Source of the DNA: Brachionus manjavacas
Lineage: Eukaryota > Rotifera > Eurotatoria > Ploima > Brachionidae
Length of the DNA stretch: 64,000 bases
NCBI GenBank assembly: GCA_019054805.1
Contig: JAHQIY010000007.1
Location: forward strand, 3,973,501 to 4,037,500
Direction: 5' to 3'
Numbering within the stretch: position 1 is the first letter of the stretch; every line of letters starts with the position of its first letter. Under the pieces are notes generated by a model. The model worked only from the letters and a program-made list of their open reading frames with translations, had not been told where the DNA came from and made no database searches. Of this stretch, positions 46,882-58,935 are shown piece by piece. A program made the translations under genes and the position numbers.

Positions 46882-49800
46882 ATGATCTTTCAAATTCAAC
46901 AACAATCAAAACAACAAGTCGAACAAGGACAACAACAAAGTCAACAACAAGGTAACCAAGAGTTGAGATTGGTAAAAGAACAGGTTCAAAAACTGGTTCA
47001 ACAATTAAAAAGCACTTGGGGTCAATGCGAAACAACTGAGCAACTAAGAAATTCACAAGTTCAAGATCAATTGCAAGTGCTGTTGCAAAAAATTAACCTA
47101 TTAGAGTCAAAACAAAATGAACAATACACAAATAGCAATAATGTCCAAAGAGAAGCAGGAGAGAACGGTAAAGAGAACCAAGGACAAGAAAATCAATTAC
47201 AACAAACTAAGACCAAATTGGAAAAAATGCTAAATCAATTACAAGAAGAAATGAAAAAACATAGACAACCAGAACAATTAAAACAACAAATTAATCAAAA
47301 TGGTGGTCAACAATGGCAACAACAGCAACCACAACAAATCCAGGTACAAAGCAATGCCAAACAACAACCTCAAATATTAAAAAAAGAAGTACAACAGGAA
47401 CAATCCCAACAAATTCAACAAGTTTTGCAACCACAACAATACCAACAGGCTCAACAAGGTCATCAATTGCAAAAAAATGTCCAACAACAACCCCAACAAG
47501 TACAGCAACCCCAGCAAGTACAACAAGCTCAACAATTATTCCAACAGGGTCAACAAACTGTCCAAAAGCAACCACAACAATTGCAACAGGTTCAGCAACT
47601 ACCCCAGCAATGGCAACAAGCTAACCAATTGCAACAAACTGTCCAACCACAACTAATTCATCAGGCTCAACAAGCTCAACAAACATTCCAACAGTTGCAA
47701 CAAAGTGTTCAACAACAACCCCAACAAGCTCAAAAAGCTCAACAGGTTCAACAACAACCCCAGCAATGGCAACAAGCCTACCAATTGCAACAAAATGTTC
47801 AACAGCAGCAACAACAAGCTCATCAATTGCAACAAAATTTCCAACAACAACCACAACAATACCAACAAGCTCAACAAGGTCATCAATTGCAACAAAATGT
47901 TCAACAGCAGCAACAACAATTGCAACAAACTGTCCAACAACAACCCCAACAAGCTCAAAAAGCTCAACAGGGTCAACAGCAACCACAACAATACCAACAA
48001 GCTCAACAAGGTCATCAATTGCAACAAAATGTTCAACAACAAGCTCATCAATTGCAACAGGTTCAACTGAAACCACAACAAGCTCATCAATTGCAACAGG
48101 GTCAACAGCAACCACAACAATACCAACAAGCTTACCAATTGGAACAAAATTTCCAACAACAACCACAACAATACCAACAAGCTCAACAAGGTCATCAATT
48201 GCAACAAAATGTTCAACAGCAGCAACAACAATTGCAACAAACTGTCCAACAACAACCTCAACAAGCTCAACAATTGCAACAGGTTCAACAGCAACCACAG
48301 CAATCACAGCAACCACAACAAGCTCAACAAGCTTACCAGTTGGAACAAAATTTCCAACAACAAGCTCAACAATTGCAACAGGTTCAACAGCAACCACAGC
48401 AACCACAACAAGCTCAACAATTGCAACAGGGTCAACAGCAACCACAACAATACCAACAAGCTTACCAATTGGAACAAAATTTCCAACAACAACCACAACA
48501 ATTTCAACAGGTTCAACAAACTGTTCAACAGCAACCACAACAATACCAACAATTTCAACAGGTTCAACAACAACTCCAACAAGCTCAAAAAGCTCAACAG
48601 GTTCAACAACAACCACAACAATTTCAACAGGGTCAACAATTGCAACAGGTTCAACAGCAACCACAACAATTTCAACAGGGTCAACAATTGCAGCAACAAC
48701 AATTGCAGCAACAACAATTGCAGCAACAACAATTGCAACAAACTGTCCAACAACAACCCCAACAAGCTCAACAATTGCAACAGGTTCAACAGCAACCACA
48801 ACAATTTCAACAGGGTCAGCAATTGCAGCAACAACAATTGCAACAAACTGTCCAACAACAATCCCAACAAGCTCAACAATTGCAACAGGTTCAACAGCAA
48901 CCACAACAAGCTCATCAATTGCAACAAAATTTCCAACAGCAACCACAAAATTTGCAACAGGTTCAGCAACAACCCCAGCAATGGCAGCAAAATTTTCATC
49001 AGCAACAATTATTTTCTCAGGTACAAAATTTTTTGCAAGGCTTAGAACAATATTTTGATCAATTTCAAACCGAAAATGTTCAACCCGAATCGTTGTCTTT
49101 GCAATATTCTCAAGTTCAACAAAATCAAAATTTGAATGAAAGACAGTTGTATCAGCAATTGCGTCAAAGAATCCTACTTTTAGAGGATTTTCTTGTTGAG
49201 CAACAGCAACAATCTTTGACTTTATCGCAGCAACAATTGCAGCAAAATTTGCGAAATCAATACTCCCAACAAATCCTCAACATTGTGCTTCAAATTGAAG
49301 ACAGTCTTCTTGAGAAGCAACGTCAAAGCACCTTCGAATTTGAGCTTGGACAACAATTAGTTCAACAATTGAATGCTGTTAAGCAATTTAAGCAACTTCT
49401 GCAACATTTTGAGCAAAGTGAATTCCAATACCAGACTCAATTGGATAATGTTTACCAAATGAAAAGACAGTTGAGAGACTTGCTTGTTAACTTCCAACAA
49501 CAACAACAACAACAAAATCAATATCAGCAATTGAAAGATCAATTACAAAGACAGCAACAAATTCAAGGACAATTGAGACAACAGCAGCAACTACAGCAAC
49601 AATTGCAGCAAGAAGTTCAGCAGCAACAGCAGCAATTACAAGGCCAAAAGTTTCAAGATTCAAACAATAACTTTCCATTTTTTTTCTACACCTTGGAAGA
49701 ATTAGATAATGAGGTTTTGGACGAAAAATTTACTTTGGTTCAGAGACAAGAACAAACTGAATTGAGAAAACAACTTGAACACCTTGAACAAGCTAAACAA

Positions 49801-50010
49801 GAACTTGAAGCTAGATTAACTCAAGCTGACAGAATAGTCTCCCAATACTTACGTCAACTTCAGCAACAACAACAACCAGAGCAATCTAGTTTGTTGACTG
49901 TTGTCACCAGACAGGAACAACCTTTCCAGCAGCAAAGAGCTCAACCTTCGTCTTACTCTTTGAAACAAGAAGCAAATGAGTTGCGTTTGAATGGTCGTTT
50001 TTCAAACTAA
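46882..50010 (+). CDS. Glutamine-rich repetitive protein, 1042 residues
   Basis: One uninterrupted exon from ATG 46882 to TAA. Roughly half of all residues are Gln. The N-terminal about 150 residues (QELRLVKEQVQKLVQQLKST) and the C-terminal about 350 (RQLYQQLRQRILLLEDFLVE, TELRKQLEHLEQAKQELEAR) have heptad-like Leu spacing and look coiled-coil. The middle (about residues 170-710) is built of degenerate QQPQQxQQ, QLQQ, QAQQ and VQQQ units. No signal peptide, TM helix or known domain. CAA is the main Gln codon and CAG is interspersed, so it is not a pure triplet expansion. Long frames in other frames and on the minus strand across 47300-49060 are shadows of this composition. Could be a structural, prion-like or condensate-forming protein; a signal-peptide exon upstream cannot be excluded. 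Confidence 0.75.
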   Translation: MIFQIQQQSKQQVEQGQQQSQQQGNQELRLVKEQVQKLVQQLKSTWGQCETTEQLRNSQVQDQLQVLLQKINLLESKQNEQYTNSNNVQREAGENGKENQGQENQLQQTKTKLEKMLNQLQEEMKKHRQPEQLKQQINQNGGQQWQQQQPQQIQVQSNAKQQPQILKKEVQQEQSQQIQQVLQPQQYQQAQQGHQLQKNVQQQPQQVQQPQQVQQAQQLFQQGQQTVQKQPQQLQQVQQLPQQWQQANQLQQTVQPQLIHQAQQAQQTFQQLQQSVQQQPQQAQKAQQVQQQPQQWQQAYQLQQNVQQQQQQAHQLQQNFQQQPQQYQQAQQGHQLQQNVQQQQQQLQQTVQQQPQQAQKAQQGQQQPQQYQQAQQGHQLQQNVQQQAHQLQQVQLKPQQAHQLQQGQQQPQQYQQAYQLEQNFQQQPQQYQQAQQGHQLQQNVQQQQQQLQQTVQQQPQQAQQLQQVQQQPQQSQQPQQAQQAYQLEQNFQQQAQQLQQVQQQPQQPQQAQQLQQGQQQPQQYQQAYQLEQNFQQQPQQFQQVQQTVQQQPQQYQQFQQVQQQLQQAQKAQQVQQQPQQFQQGQQLQQVQQQPQQFQQGQQLQQQQLQQQQLQQQQLQQTVQQQPQQAQQLQQVQQQPQQFQQGQQLQQQQLQQTVQQQSQQAQQLQQVQQQPQQAHQLQQNFQQQPQNLQQVQQQPQQWQQNFHQQQLFSQVQNFLQGLEQYFDQFQTENVQPESLSLQYSQVQQNQNLNERQLYQQLRQRILLLEDFLVEQQQQSLTLSQQQLQQNLRNQYSQQILNIVLQIEDSLLEKQRQSTFEFELGQQLVQQLNAVKQFKQLLQHFEQSEFQYQTQLDNVYQMKRQLRDLLVNFQQQQQQQNQYQQLKDQLQRQQQIQGQLRQQQQLQQQLQQEVQQQQQQLQGQKFQDSNNNFPFFFYTLEELDNEVLDEKFTLVQRQEQTELRKQLEHLEQAKQELEARLTQADRIVSQYLRQLQQQQQPEQSSLLTVVTRQEQPFQQQRAQPSSYSLKQEANELRLNGRFSN
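47400..49010 (+). repeat. Degenerate CAA/CAG-rich coding repeats
   Basis: Blocks of roughly 60-120 bp recur several times, for example those encoding the words VQQQPQQ, QLQQNFQQQPQQ, QAQQGHQLQQNVQQQ and QQGQQLQQQQLQQ. The organisation points to repeated internal duplication of whole blocks rather than single-codon slippage. Confidence 0.75.
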
Positions 50011-50901
50011 TTTTTTTATAGTTTCTAATAATTCTTTTAGGAATTTTTTTATAATGTGAGAATTCTCAATCATTTTTACACTTTTAAAAGCATTATCGAT
50101 AGTCAATTAATTTATTTTGGATTCAATTAATTATTTATTTATTTATTTATTCGACTGGATAATCACAATATTAGATTCGATTTTTAACCATAATTTATAT
50201 TTCAAAATTTCAAAATAAAGCTTTCTTTAAATTAATTTTTTTTTTTTTTTTTCTTTATTAACGATTAGCAACACATCCCTTAAGAATTTTTTTTTCAAAG
50301 AAAATCAATTAAAAAACAAAAATATCTTTGTCACTGAGAAATAAAATAAAATAAATTTCCAGAGTATTCTTGGTGTTTCCATTAGAATTCACTTTTTTCA
50401 TAAATAAAGGTCGAATTTTTGACTTGAAAAAATTGAGCCCGGTTGATGTTTATTTTTTTTTTAGGCTAAAAAATTCTTGATTAAATTTTGGAATTAAGGT
50501 ACATTTTGAAATAGAAAAAAAAAATTTTGAAAATAGTTATCATTGTCTATACCCACCAAGCTTTCTTCAAATTTGACATTTCAAAGCTCAATAATTTATT
50601 TTAATCCTTTTCTTTTTTCACTTTTTTCTCTTCTTGAGCCTTTAAAATTAATTATTTTCTCTCTTTTTGAATTAATAAAAAAAATTCGAACAGCTTAAAG
50701 TTCCAACTTTTCAGCGAAGAGTTCAAGCTTAGCCTGGACCGACGTTCATCACTAAAGGATACTATGAAAGTATAATGATATTTTTTTGAATACTTAATTA
50801 ATTTAAAACTAAATTTTATGTAAATTTTAACAAAAAAAAATTAATTTAATTAAAATTTTATTAAATTTTAACAGAAATTAATTTATAAACGATTCGAAAC
50901 A
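50011..50901. other. AT-rich region between convergent genes
   Basis: About 0.9 kb between the Gln-rich gene and the 3' end of the secreted-protein gene. It includes a (TTTA)n run near 50137-50150 and long T runs. No frame or RNA recognised. Confidence 0.55.
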
Positions 50902-51946
50902 TTAAGCCGAAGGTAATATTTGTGATAAATCAATATTAGCCAATAAAGCCGATAAGATATCCTTCAATAAAATCAATTTAATTAATTAAATTATTGAAAA
51001 ATTCTAATGATTAGATTTCTTACATTGAAATTTTCCGGAACTAAAGCTAATAAAGCTGACCAGTTACCAGTGGTAATGTGAGATATTATTGTTTGCAAAT
51101 CAACATCTTGTGGCAAGTATGAAGACACTGTTGACAAAATTGATTGAATATCTAAACCAGATATGATTTCTTGGATATTAAGAGCTGATAAAAACTCTGA
51201 GAAATTAAAATCAGGAGGTAATAAGTTTAAGAGAGAGGAGAAGTCTCCATTTTGAATTGCATTAACAGCTGAAAGAATTGTTTGCAAACTTATTCCATAT
51301 TGTGATGCAACTTGTAACAAATTTGCAACAACAGTAGATGATAGAATTTCCTAAACAATTAAAGTTTAAGAAAAAAAATTGTTTTAGCTAAATTACTTGT
51401 AAATTAAGATCTCTTTTTCCGAATAATGAAATAACGGAAATAATAGTTGGAATATTATCGATGATAACTGGTAAAGCGTCCAAAACTGCAGAACCAACTG
51501 AGCTCCAATCAACTCTTGGTAATTGGATACCTAAGTGATTCAAAATATCAATTACAAATGCTCTCAAAGTTGGATTTTCTTGCAAATAGTCCTTAAAAAA
51601 AAATTTACGTTTTGCTTGATTTTCCATTAAGTACTTTGAATTTATCAGCCAAAGTTTGATCACCAAGTTGGCTAACATCTCCTGCAATCAAAGCCTGTAA
51701 ATTGATTCCATTTGAGGCAAGAAAAAACAAAACAGCTTGAAGAGCTTCTGGATTTTCCTGCAATTTTTGCTTAAAATATTAAATTAGAATAAAAAATAAA
51801 TGTTTTGAAATAATTCTGATTTTTACAGCTATATAAGCCAAGGTAGTCGGGTTGCTCAATATCTCTGCTGGAGTCTGTTTTGGTTTAGCACTAACTAATA
51901 AAGAGCCAAAGCAAATAGAGAATAATAATACTAAAAAGGCTTTCAT
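50902..51946 (-). CDS. Secreted all-helical repeat protein, unknown family
   Basis: Exons (minus): 51827-51946, 51635-51769, 51397-51591, 51024-51350, 50902-50961; 278 residues, and all introns are phase 0. It starts with a clear signal peptide (MKAFLVLLFSICFGSLLVSA). The rest has no Cys and is made of short amphipathic helices. Internal similarity is visible: ILSNPTTLAYIA, LQENPEALQAVLFFL and LQENPTLRAFVIDIL share an xxNPxxLxxxxxxL pattern at exon starts, and GDFSSLLNLLPPDFN ... LSALNI resembles GNWSALLALVPENFN ... LSALLANI. Exon boundaries coincide with these repeats, suggesting growth by exon duplication. I do not recognise the family; a lipid-binding or structural secreted role is only a guess. 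Confidence 0.75.
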
Positions 51947-54487
51947 TTTGATTACAAAAATTTTCTGATTTGAAATCACATTTTTTTGTTTTTTATATTA
52001 GAAATGCAAGCCAAATTTGTACTTTCTCAAATGAAGGTGGTGCATTCTTGATTGTGTTTCCTAAGCAATTTAATTCATTTATTCAAAGGTTTTGTGTCAT
52101 TAGTTAGAACGTCTATCAAAATTTTGTTTCATGTTAAAATAAACACTTGATTTTTATCGGTTTATCAATATGTTAGATTTTCGAATAATTTAAATATTTT
52201 TCTATTTACAAATTCTTTATGGGAAATATTTTTATATTTTTAAAATCGCACATCATAAATTAAATTCTAACAACATAATTGACTAAAATAGAAAAAATTC
52301 TGCCAAATTGATTTAAAATTTTTTTGATTTTGATTAAAAAAAAAGATAGATGAACGAACTGGTTTCAAATAGCTTTTTTATTTTTGCACTTAATGCTAAA
52401 TTCGATTTTTTTATACTAGAAACAAGTTATCATTGTCTCATGGAGACTGCTTATTTTAAAAACCTTTATAGTCAAATAGATGCATATAAGTATGATTTTT
52501 TTTCCTGAATCTAAATTTTAATATTTATACAGTTTTTATAGTGAAAATTTTATATATCTTTTATAATTTTATGCTGTTTTCGAAAGAAGAAATAAGAAAT
52601 TGTAGTAAAATTTTTCTTTCTTCATATTTTGTTTTGTGTACAGTACAAGACGCCGTTGATCTCTTCCTCTTTCTGAAGTGTCTTCATCATGAGTTTATGT
52701 TTTGGTTTAATAACTCTTCTGTTTTTTTCTGTATATAAACTTATAACCGACGAACTATTTTTTGTACGTTTTCTTTATTTGGCTCTGCAATTTCAACCCT
52801 TAATTGTATAGATCATTAAAGAATGCAAGTTTTCCAATTCAGCACGATTCAGTAATAATCAGGTGATTTTTTTAAATTTTTTTTAAGAAAATTTTGACAT
52901 AAAATTTTATATTTTTTATTAAACAATAGAAAAAGATTTTTTTTATGATATCAATATTTAAGAAAAAATTTAATAATCTTATTCAAAATGATAATATTTG
53001 ATAAAATAGCAAAATAGAAAATTAAAAAACATTTTTACCAGCTAAACAAAGTTCAATTTAGTTCCAGTAAGTGAAATAATTGAAAATATGGTAAGAATTG
53101 AATTAAGGCTTCATTTTGAAGATGGTCATTTGCGTTAGTATGTCTGATTTTATGTCTTTTTCATGTTGGTCATCCTTAAGACTGTCTTGTGTCATCAATT
53201 GGCAATTAATTTGAGCTGATCAAAAAAAAATTTCAGGTCTGAAGAAAAGTATGTCTGACAAAGTATGAAAGTAATTGAGTTACTAAATTGTTTCTTTTAT
53301 GATTTTATTATAATTTTTTTGTAAAAAATTTAAAAGATTTAATAAAAAAATGAGTTGCTAATAATTTAAAAAGATATTTTTTTTAAATTTTTTTCTGAGA
53401 AAAGTTAATAAATTTAAAAAAAAATGACTAATTAGAATTTGATCATTTAAACTAAAAAATAATTAAGTAAATTAAGTAAATTAATAATAAAGTAAAGTCT
53501 TTTATAAAATTTTTTACTGTATATATTCAATTTAAATATTTAATAGATATTTATCTTTTTCTTAATTCAATTTTAGAAGATAAAAATTCTCTAAACATGT
53601 TAAGTTAATTAAAATAAAAAATTGAAATTTTACTTAAGTTTATTAAGAAGAATTGAACTAGAGAAAAGCTAATTTTCAAATCAAGGAACAAGGAGCTACC
53701 ATAGGTGACCTCCTAGTAGGCCACCTCCGCAAGCTAGTCTTGCTTTAGCTTATATATGTTGTTATTATTATTATTTTTATTATTAGAGAAAAGTTAATAG
53801 TCAAAACATGAAAACTAAAATCAATTAAAGTTTAATTTTGCAAAAGCAGTAAGCGAGGATTTACAATTAGTAAAATAATTTTTTTTTATAACTTAGATTA
53901 AAAACCCCTATTATTTTCAATTTTATTTAACATGTTTGGTTTTAAAGACCACTTAATTACACAAATCGTAATAATTATCATGAAACTTAAGTTTTGAATT
54001 CAGATTTCTAAAAAAGTTAATAAAATTTGGTCAAATCGGTAGTTAGACTTTTTTTCAAAAAGAATATAAAGATTCTTGATTCAAAAAAAAAAACTATAAA
54101 AAATAAAAATTGTTAAGTTAATAAAAATTTAGGCAAATCAAGTGACTTTTAAGTATCTTTTTAACAAAACAAAAGTAATAATAAACAAAAGTATTAACAA
54201 AAGTACTTTTGTTTTTTTAATAAACAAAAGTAAAAGTTTAACATAAAAATATGAATGGATAATCTATTTAAGTCAAGACTTTGACTTGGTGACTCTGTTC
54301 ACATGATTCTTTTACAAATATGTTTTATATTTTGTTGTATTTTGTCTAGTTTGTTTTAAAAATTATGTTTAAATTAAATTTTCTATATTTTATGCTTCAA
54401 AAAATCTCCTTAAATTTCAAAAAAATTATGACTCAAAACTGATAGTATCATTAGATGGAAAAAAAACAATTTTTTAACTTTATTTTA
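51947..54487. other. AT-rich intergenic region, no gene seen
   Basis: 2.5 kb upstream of the secreted-protein gene and downstream of NOM1. All frames are short. Contains one GC-rich retroelement-like tail (53696-53790) and a short direct-repeat cluster of AAACAAAAGTA words near 54165-54235. Confidence 0.6.
53696..53790 (+). mobile_element. Probable retroelement 3' tail (stem-loop plus TTA microsatellite)
   Basis: An abrupt GC-rich block contains the imperfect hairpin AGGTGACCTCCTAGTAGGCC with its pairing CACCT. It is followed by CTTGCTTTAGCTTATATATG and a (TTA)n run. The layout matches the tails at 30898-30960 and 58455-58530, but the sequence is different. Confidence 0.4.
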
Positions 54488-57400
54488 TTAATCACTTGAA
54501 TTTAGAGATAGAATTTTTTCAACAAATTCGCATTTTTCCCTTAATTTTTCATCGATTTGGATTTCTTTGCCTTTATCAGTTAGCATGAAATGATGAATAA
54601 ACAATCTTAATTAAAAAAATAAGCCAAAATAATTTCAAAGCATCGATAAATTACTTGATGGCATTTCTGAGTTGATAAAGCTTTTTGATAGATGCTATCT
54701 TCATGAAAATTTCCTGAATCTTATCATTACTTTGTTTGGTCAATAATGTGGAGAACAATTGACTTAAAAAGTGCAGCAAAGACTTGTTCATCTCGCCGAA
54801 TTCAACATTTTTCAGCACACTCAAAGACATTGCACCAGTCGCTATCAAATGAGAATACATGGCTGCAAAATTAGTTATTTGCTGATTTTTCAGTCCACTC
54901 AGCATCTTGAGCTTGTCCCAAGTGTGAAACTGGAGCGTCATCCTAAACCTTCGGTCATATTCACAGAATTTTTGCATCAAAAATGAGTAATATGGATTAG
55001 TTTTTTTCTCATTTAAGGCACAGTGAACAATCACGTATATTATCTCCCTTTCTTGTTGTTTTTTCAGTGACAATTTGACCAATTTCATAAATGCATCAGT
55101 GTAATCTTCAGCTGATACGATGATGCAAAAAATAGCCTTGCGAATGTCCGTGTTCATGCGCTGCTCTCTGGCTAGTTTCAAAATTTTTTCGCTAAAAACA
55201 TTCTCTTCTATTGACCTTTCTTCTTCTTTTTTCGATGTTTTTTCGTTTGGAAGCTCGCGATTGCTCCAAGCTGAACCAACTATCCACCAGCGGCCTGTTT
55301 GTTCCACATTTACCAAATCATTGTAAGAAATGTTCAGCAAAATTTGATCTTCTTTAAAAGAATTTTTCATCTGTCTCTTAATCAGCTCAATAGGCTGTTG
55401 GTCAAATGTGTCTAGTCTGCGTATGTCATTGTTTTTAATTGCGTTTATGCTTTCTATCATAAATTTAAGTCTATTGTTGATTTCTTCATTAGATTGATTG
55501 TTTTTTATGGAGTTTATTTTTGACTGGAGTTGTATGATCAAATCCTTGAGTTGGACCGGTGCGTCTTTTCGCAAGCAAAAACCAACACTGCGCAAAATCA
55601 ACAAAATAAGATCGATAATTTTCTCCATTTTTTCATCCATGTCAATTAGCTCTATTAAATTTTCACTTAATAAATCTATTAATAAATTTGAGGAGAACAA
55701 TTTAAAATGGTAAAGATTGCTAAGGAATAGAACTAGATTGTCGAAAGTTTTGTTTTCGACATTGAAAAAGGTGCTGTCAGATAAATTTTTGTTTAATTTT
55801 TGACAAAGACGCTGGAGCATATTGGCGCCAAGTTCAACACCAACACTGGTTGAAAGCGCAGATATCAAAGCCGCATGTTCTACAATTAGTCTATGTGGAG
55901 TAACACAACTTGGTTTGATTACCGAGCTGTCAATTAGATTGTAAATAGTTTCCATAATGTCATAGCGGGTATATTGGTTGGAATAAACCATTTGGACTAT
56001 TTGATTTAAAATGGAAACAATGTTTGATGTGCTAAGACGATTGAAGAGACCATTGATTTGCTTTTGTAGGCGCTGAAGTTTGACAGAATTTTCATTGTTT
56101 GATTGTTCCATCAGAGTTTTTAGACGCTGAGCAGGTGGAACATATTTTTGGGTTTTTACCACATTTCCTTTTTTATCTACCAAGCGGCCATAAATATCTT
56201 CCTTCAACTCTGTGTCTTTTGTAATTCCTTTGCTTTTTGGATTCATATCTTCATCATCAGATTCTAAGTTTTGTTCCTTTTCCGAGTCGATACTTTCATT
56301 TTCCGATTCCGAATTTTCCCTATCGGATTCTAAAGTTTCATTTTCTGATTCAGAATTGTCACTCTGACTATCCGAATCGGAATTTTGTGAATCTTCCTCT
56401 TCTGCATTAATTTCCTCGTCATCGCTTCCTAAAGGAGTCCTATCTTCGTCGCTGACCAAAGGAGAACCAGAACTTTCTGATCCATTTTTTTCAGAAAATT
56501 TAACCTTTTTCGTTGATTTTGTTCTAATAAAAAAATCATTTTGATTTTGCTTCTCAATTTCATCACCTTCCACGTCAGACTGATCAGAGTTTTCTGACTC
56601 TTTTGCTAATTGATCGTTAAGTTTGTCAATTTTTTTTCTCTTTTGATCTTTAGTTTGAGTTTCTTTAGATTTTGTATCATTTTCGTCAAACCATGCATTC
56701 ACTGTTTTAAAAAAATATTAAAATTTTTTAAAAAACGATTTTATATTTAGTTTAAAATTAGATTTAATTTTTTTTTTTATTTAAAAAATAATTTGGGACA
56801 AAATCCCTTGGCTGTTTGGAATGAATATTAATTCTCCCTTTCAGTCTTTTAGATTTAATAAATTAATTTAAACAGTGAAAAAATACAGTTTGGTAACTCA
56901 GAAAGAATTATCTATGTCATTAATTTTGATTTATAAGATTTTAAATTAACAACTGTAAAAATTTAAATAAATAAATAAAGCGATGGAATTAAGAACCTTT
57001 GAATTTATAGGAAAAATTTTTAAATATCATTTAAATTTTGAAAATAAAATTAAAAATAAAGTAACATTTTCTTTCAAAAAAAAAGTCACCCGTTTAAAGA
57101 TAAATTAGGGTTTAAACTTTGCAAAAAATTATAAATATTATGAAATTAATTGTTTGAATTTATCTTTAAATAAATTCTCTCAACACTTAAAATGGGGTGA
57201 TTTAAAGTGGTTTTAAAACGTTGAAATCCTAAAAAAACGCAACAAATTAAGTTAATTTCGTCATTGATAGTTTATTTTTATGATCATAAGTAAAATATTT
57301 TAAATTATTGAATTTTTAACAAAAAATGTAATAATTTTGGCTAAAAAAACTGATAAAAATTCGCCGGTTCTTTAAGTGTTTTAAGTTACTTTTTTGTAAG

Positions 57401-58254
57401 GTGAAATATAAATGAAAAAAATAGAAATCTCATCATTATCTAAAATTAAATTCAATCAGAATTTTCCAGTTGAAGTATAATAAACTTTTATTTTTTGAAG
57501 ATTTAAAGATTTTGGTTAATACTTGATTTATATGTACAGAAAGAAAATTTTATTAACTAATTTAAAACCAAATTTAATTTTTAGAATTCTAATCTTAAAT
57601 ATTTTATAAGATACATTTGTTCAATCTTTTTTATAAATAAAAATAAAATTATAAAATCATACTTTCGTTTTTGACCATATCTTGCCTTTTTTCTTCATCA
57701 CAAAAATCGAGTAAGTCTGCAAAACCTTCGTCGTAAAAAGCTTGTTTATAATTTTTGCTTTCTTTTTTAATATGCAATAACTTTTCCAATTTTCTTATTT
57801 CTTTTTCATCTTCTTCATTGTCTTTGACCAATTTTTCCTTTAGAACATTATGGTACGAATCCAAATATTTTTGTTTTTCTTTGTTTTCTTTAATAATCCG
57901 ATTTTCTACGCGAAGAACTGTATTTATATTTTCATCCTTGTTAATTTTCTTAGGTTCTCTTTTAATTTTTTTTATTTCCGGTTCGTTTTTGTCTATAGGT
58001 GTATTTTTTTTGTTGTTTTTATTTTTTGATTTTATTTTGGTAAGATCGTCTAAAGTCGGAATTTTTTCTTTTCGGCTAAATGCCAATTTTTTCGCACCTT
58101 TAAGCTTTCTTTCTAGCTTTCGTTTTTCCTTTCTAGGAACTGGAGCTTTAAAAACTTTGGATTTACGTTTTAAACCACCGAATTTTTCACTAAATTCTAC
58201 TACATCATTTCGAAATCGACTTAATATATCATTAAATTTTTTTTCTTGTTTCAT
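54488..58254 (-). CDS. NOM1: Nucleolar MIF4G domain-containing protein 1
   Basis: Exons (minus): 57663-58254, 54655-56701, 54488-54605; 918 residues, similar to human NOM1 (about 860). The first exon, almost 1 kb upstream, carries the basic N-terminus and EEDEKEIRKLEKLLHIKK, which matches the human EEDREIRKLE motif. Phase-1 splicing restores E-MNAWFDEND. A Ser/Glu/Asp-rich region follows, then the MIF4G domain (QKYVPPAQR, LQKQINGLFNRLSTSNIVSI), VEQTGRWWIVGSAWS, and the MA3 domain (QRMNTDIRKAIFCIIVSAED ... KKQQEREIIYVIVHCAL). NOM1 binds eIF4A-like helicases and PP1 and works in small-subunit rRNA processing. Start taken at MKQEKKFN; a further ATG at 58320 would add a hydrophobic leader unlikely for a nucleolar protein. 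Confidence 0.95.
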
Positions 58255-58454
58255 TTCAATATTTTTAGTTAAAAATGAAAAAACAAAAAGCATATATTGA
58301 ATTTTAAATTTTATATCCATGCTAAAATTGTAAAAAATAATTCTAATTATGTCAATACTTTCTTAACAATAATTTTTCTAATTGTTTTTTTGATTTTTAT
58401 TTTAATTAAATAAAATAATATAAACATATTAATAAATAATAGTTAATAAACAAA

Positions 58455-58530
58455 TTAATATAAATACAATTTTATTATTATTATTATTAATGATGTTGAA
58501 ACGGGTTTAACCGTGAAACTGTTTTATTTT
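58455..58530 (-). mobile_element. Probable retroelement 3' tail (stem-loop plus AAT microsatellite)
   Basis: On the minus strand the hairpin ACGGTTAAACCCGT is followed by TTCAACATCATT and an (AAT)n run. This is a classic non-LTR 3' terminus. No element body is identified. Confidence 0.45.
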
Positions 58531-58689
58531 CGTACTTACCTATGGCAAATTTAATCATTTAAAATTAATATTAAAAACCAAGTATTTTTTTAAACTATTT
58601 TTAATCGATTGATTCATCACTTTTTATGGTAATGAATTTCAGAAGAGGGCTTCCTTCTTTTTTGTGAAGGAATCCTAATAACGTAATTA

Positions 58690-58935
58690 TCCGAATTTAG
58701 TGACATGTTACTTAATCAAATAATGACATTTCATGTAAAAAATGAACACTGGTTTTATAAAGAGTAATGTTCAATTTTAATGACAGGTTTTAAAAAAAGA
58801 ATAAATTTGACCCATGTTAAAAAAAAAGTCCGACTTTAACTTAGGTAAAAACCATAATTGATTCAATTTTCTTTTTTAAAGAATTTTATATAAGCTTTAA
58901 CAAATATTAATAGTTTTAAAATATGTTCACTTTTT
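58690..58935 (+). repeat. Dispersed repeat, inverted copy of 28975-29230
   Basis: Aligns with the reverse complement of 28975-29230, including TAGTGACATGTTACT, AATAAATTTGACC and AAAGAATTTTATATAAGCTT. The sub-sequence TTTATAAAGAGTAATGTTCA recurs at about 60220, next to the SLC38 fragment, and ACATGTCACT words recur at about 59380-59450, so more fragments of the family are scattered through this tract. Confidence 0.75.

Noticed and set aside
47621-48946. 441-codon Val-rich minus-strand frame and other long frames over the Gln-rich gene
   Set aside because: Products of CAA/CAG composition read in other frames (TTG/GTT rich Leu/Val, AAC Asn, ACA Thr); only the plus Gln frame has ATG, stop and non-repetitive coiled-coil ends.
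52541-52738. 65-codon plus-strand frame MKILYIFYNF
   Set aside because: Starts at GTG, no splice partner, aromatic-rich composition expected from AT-rich non-coding DNA.
57755-58300. 181-codon Phe/Leu/Ser-rich plus-strand frame
   Set aside because: Antisense shadow of the Lys/Glu-rich first exon of NOM1.
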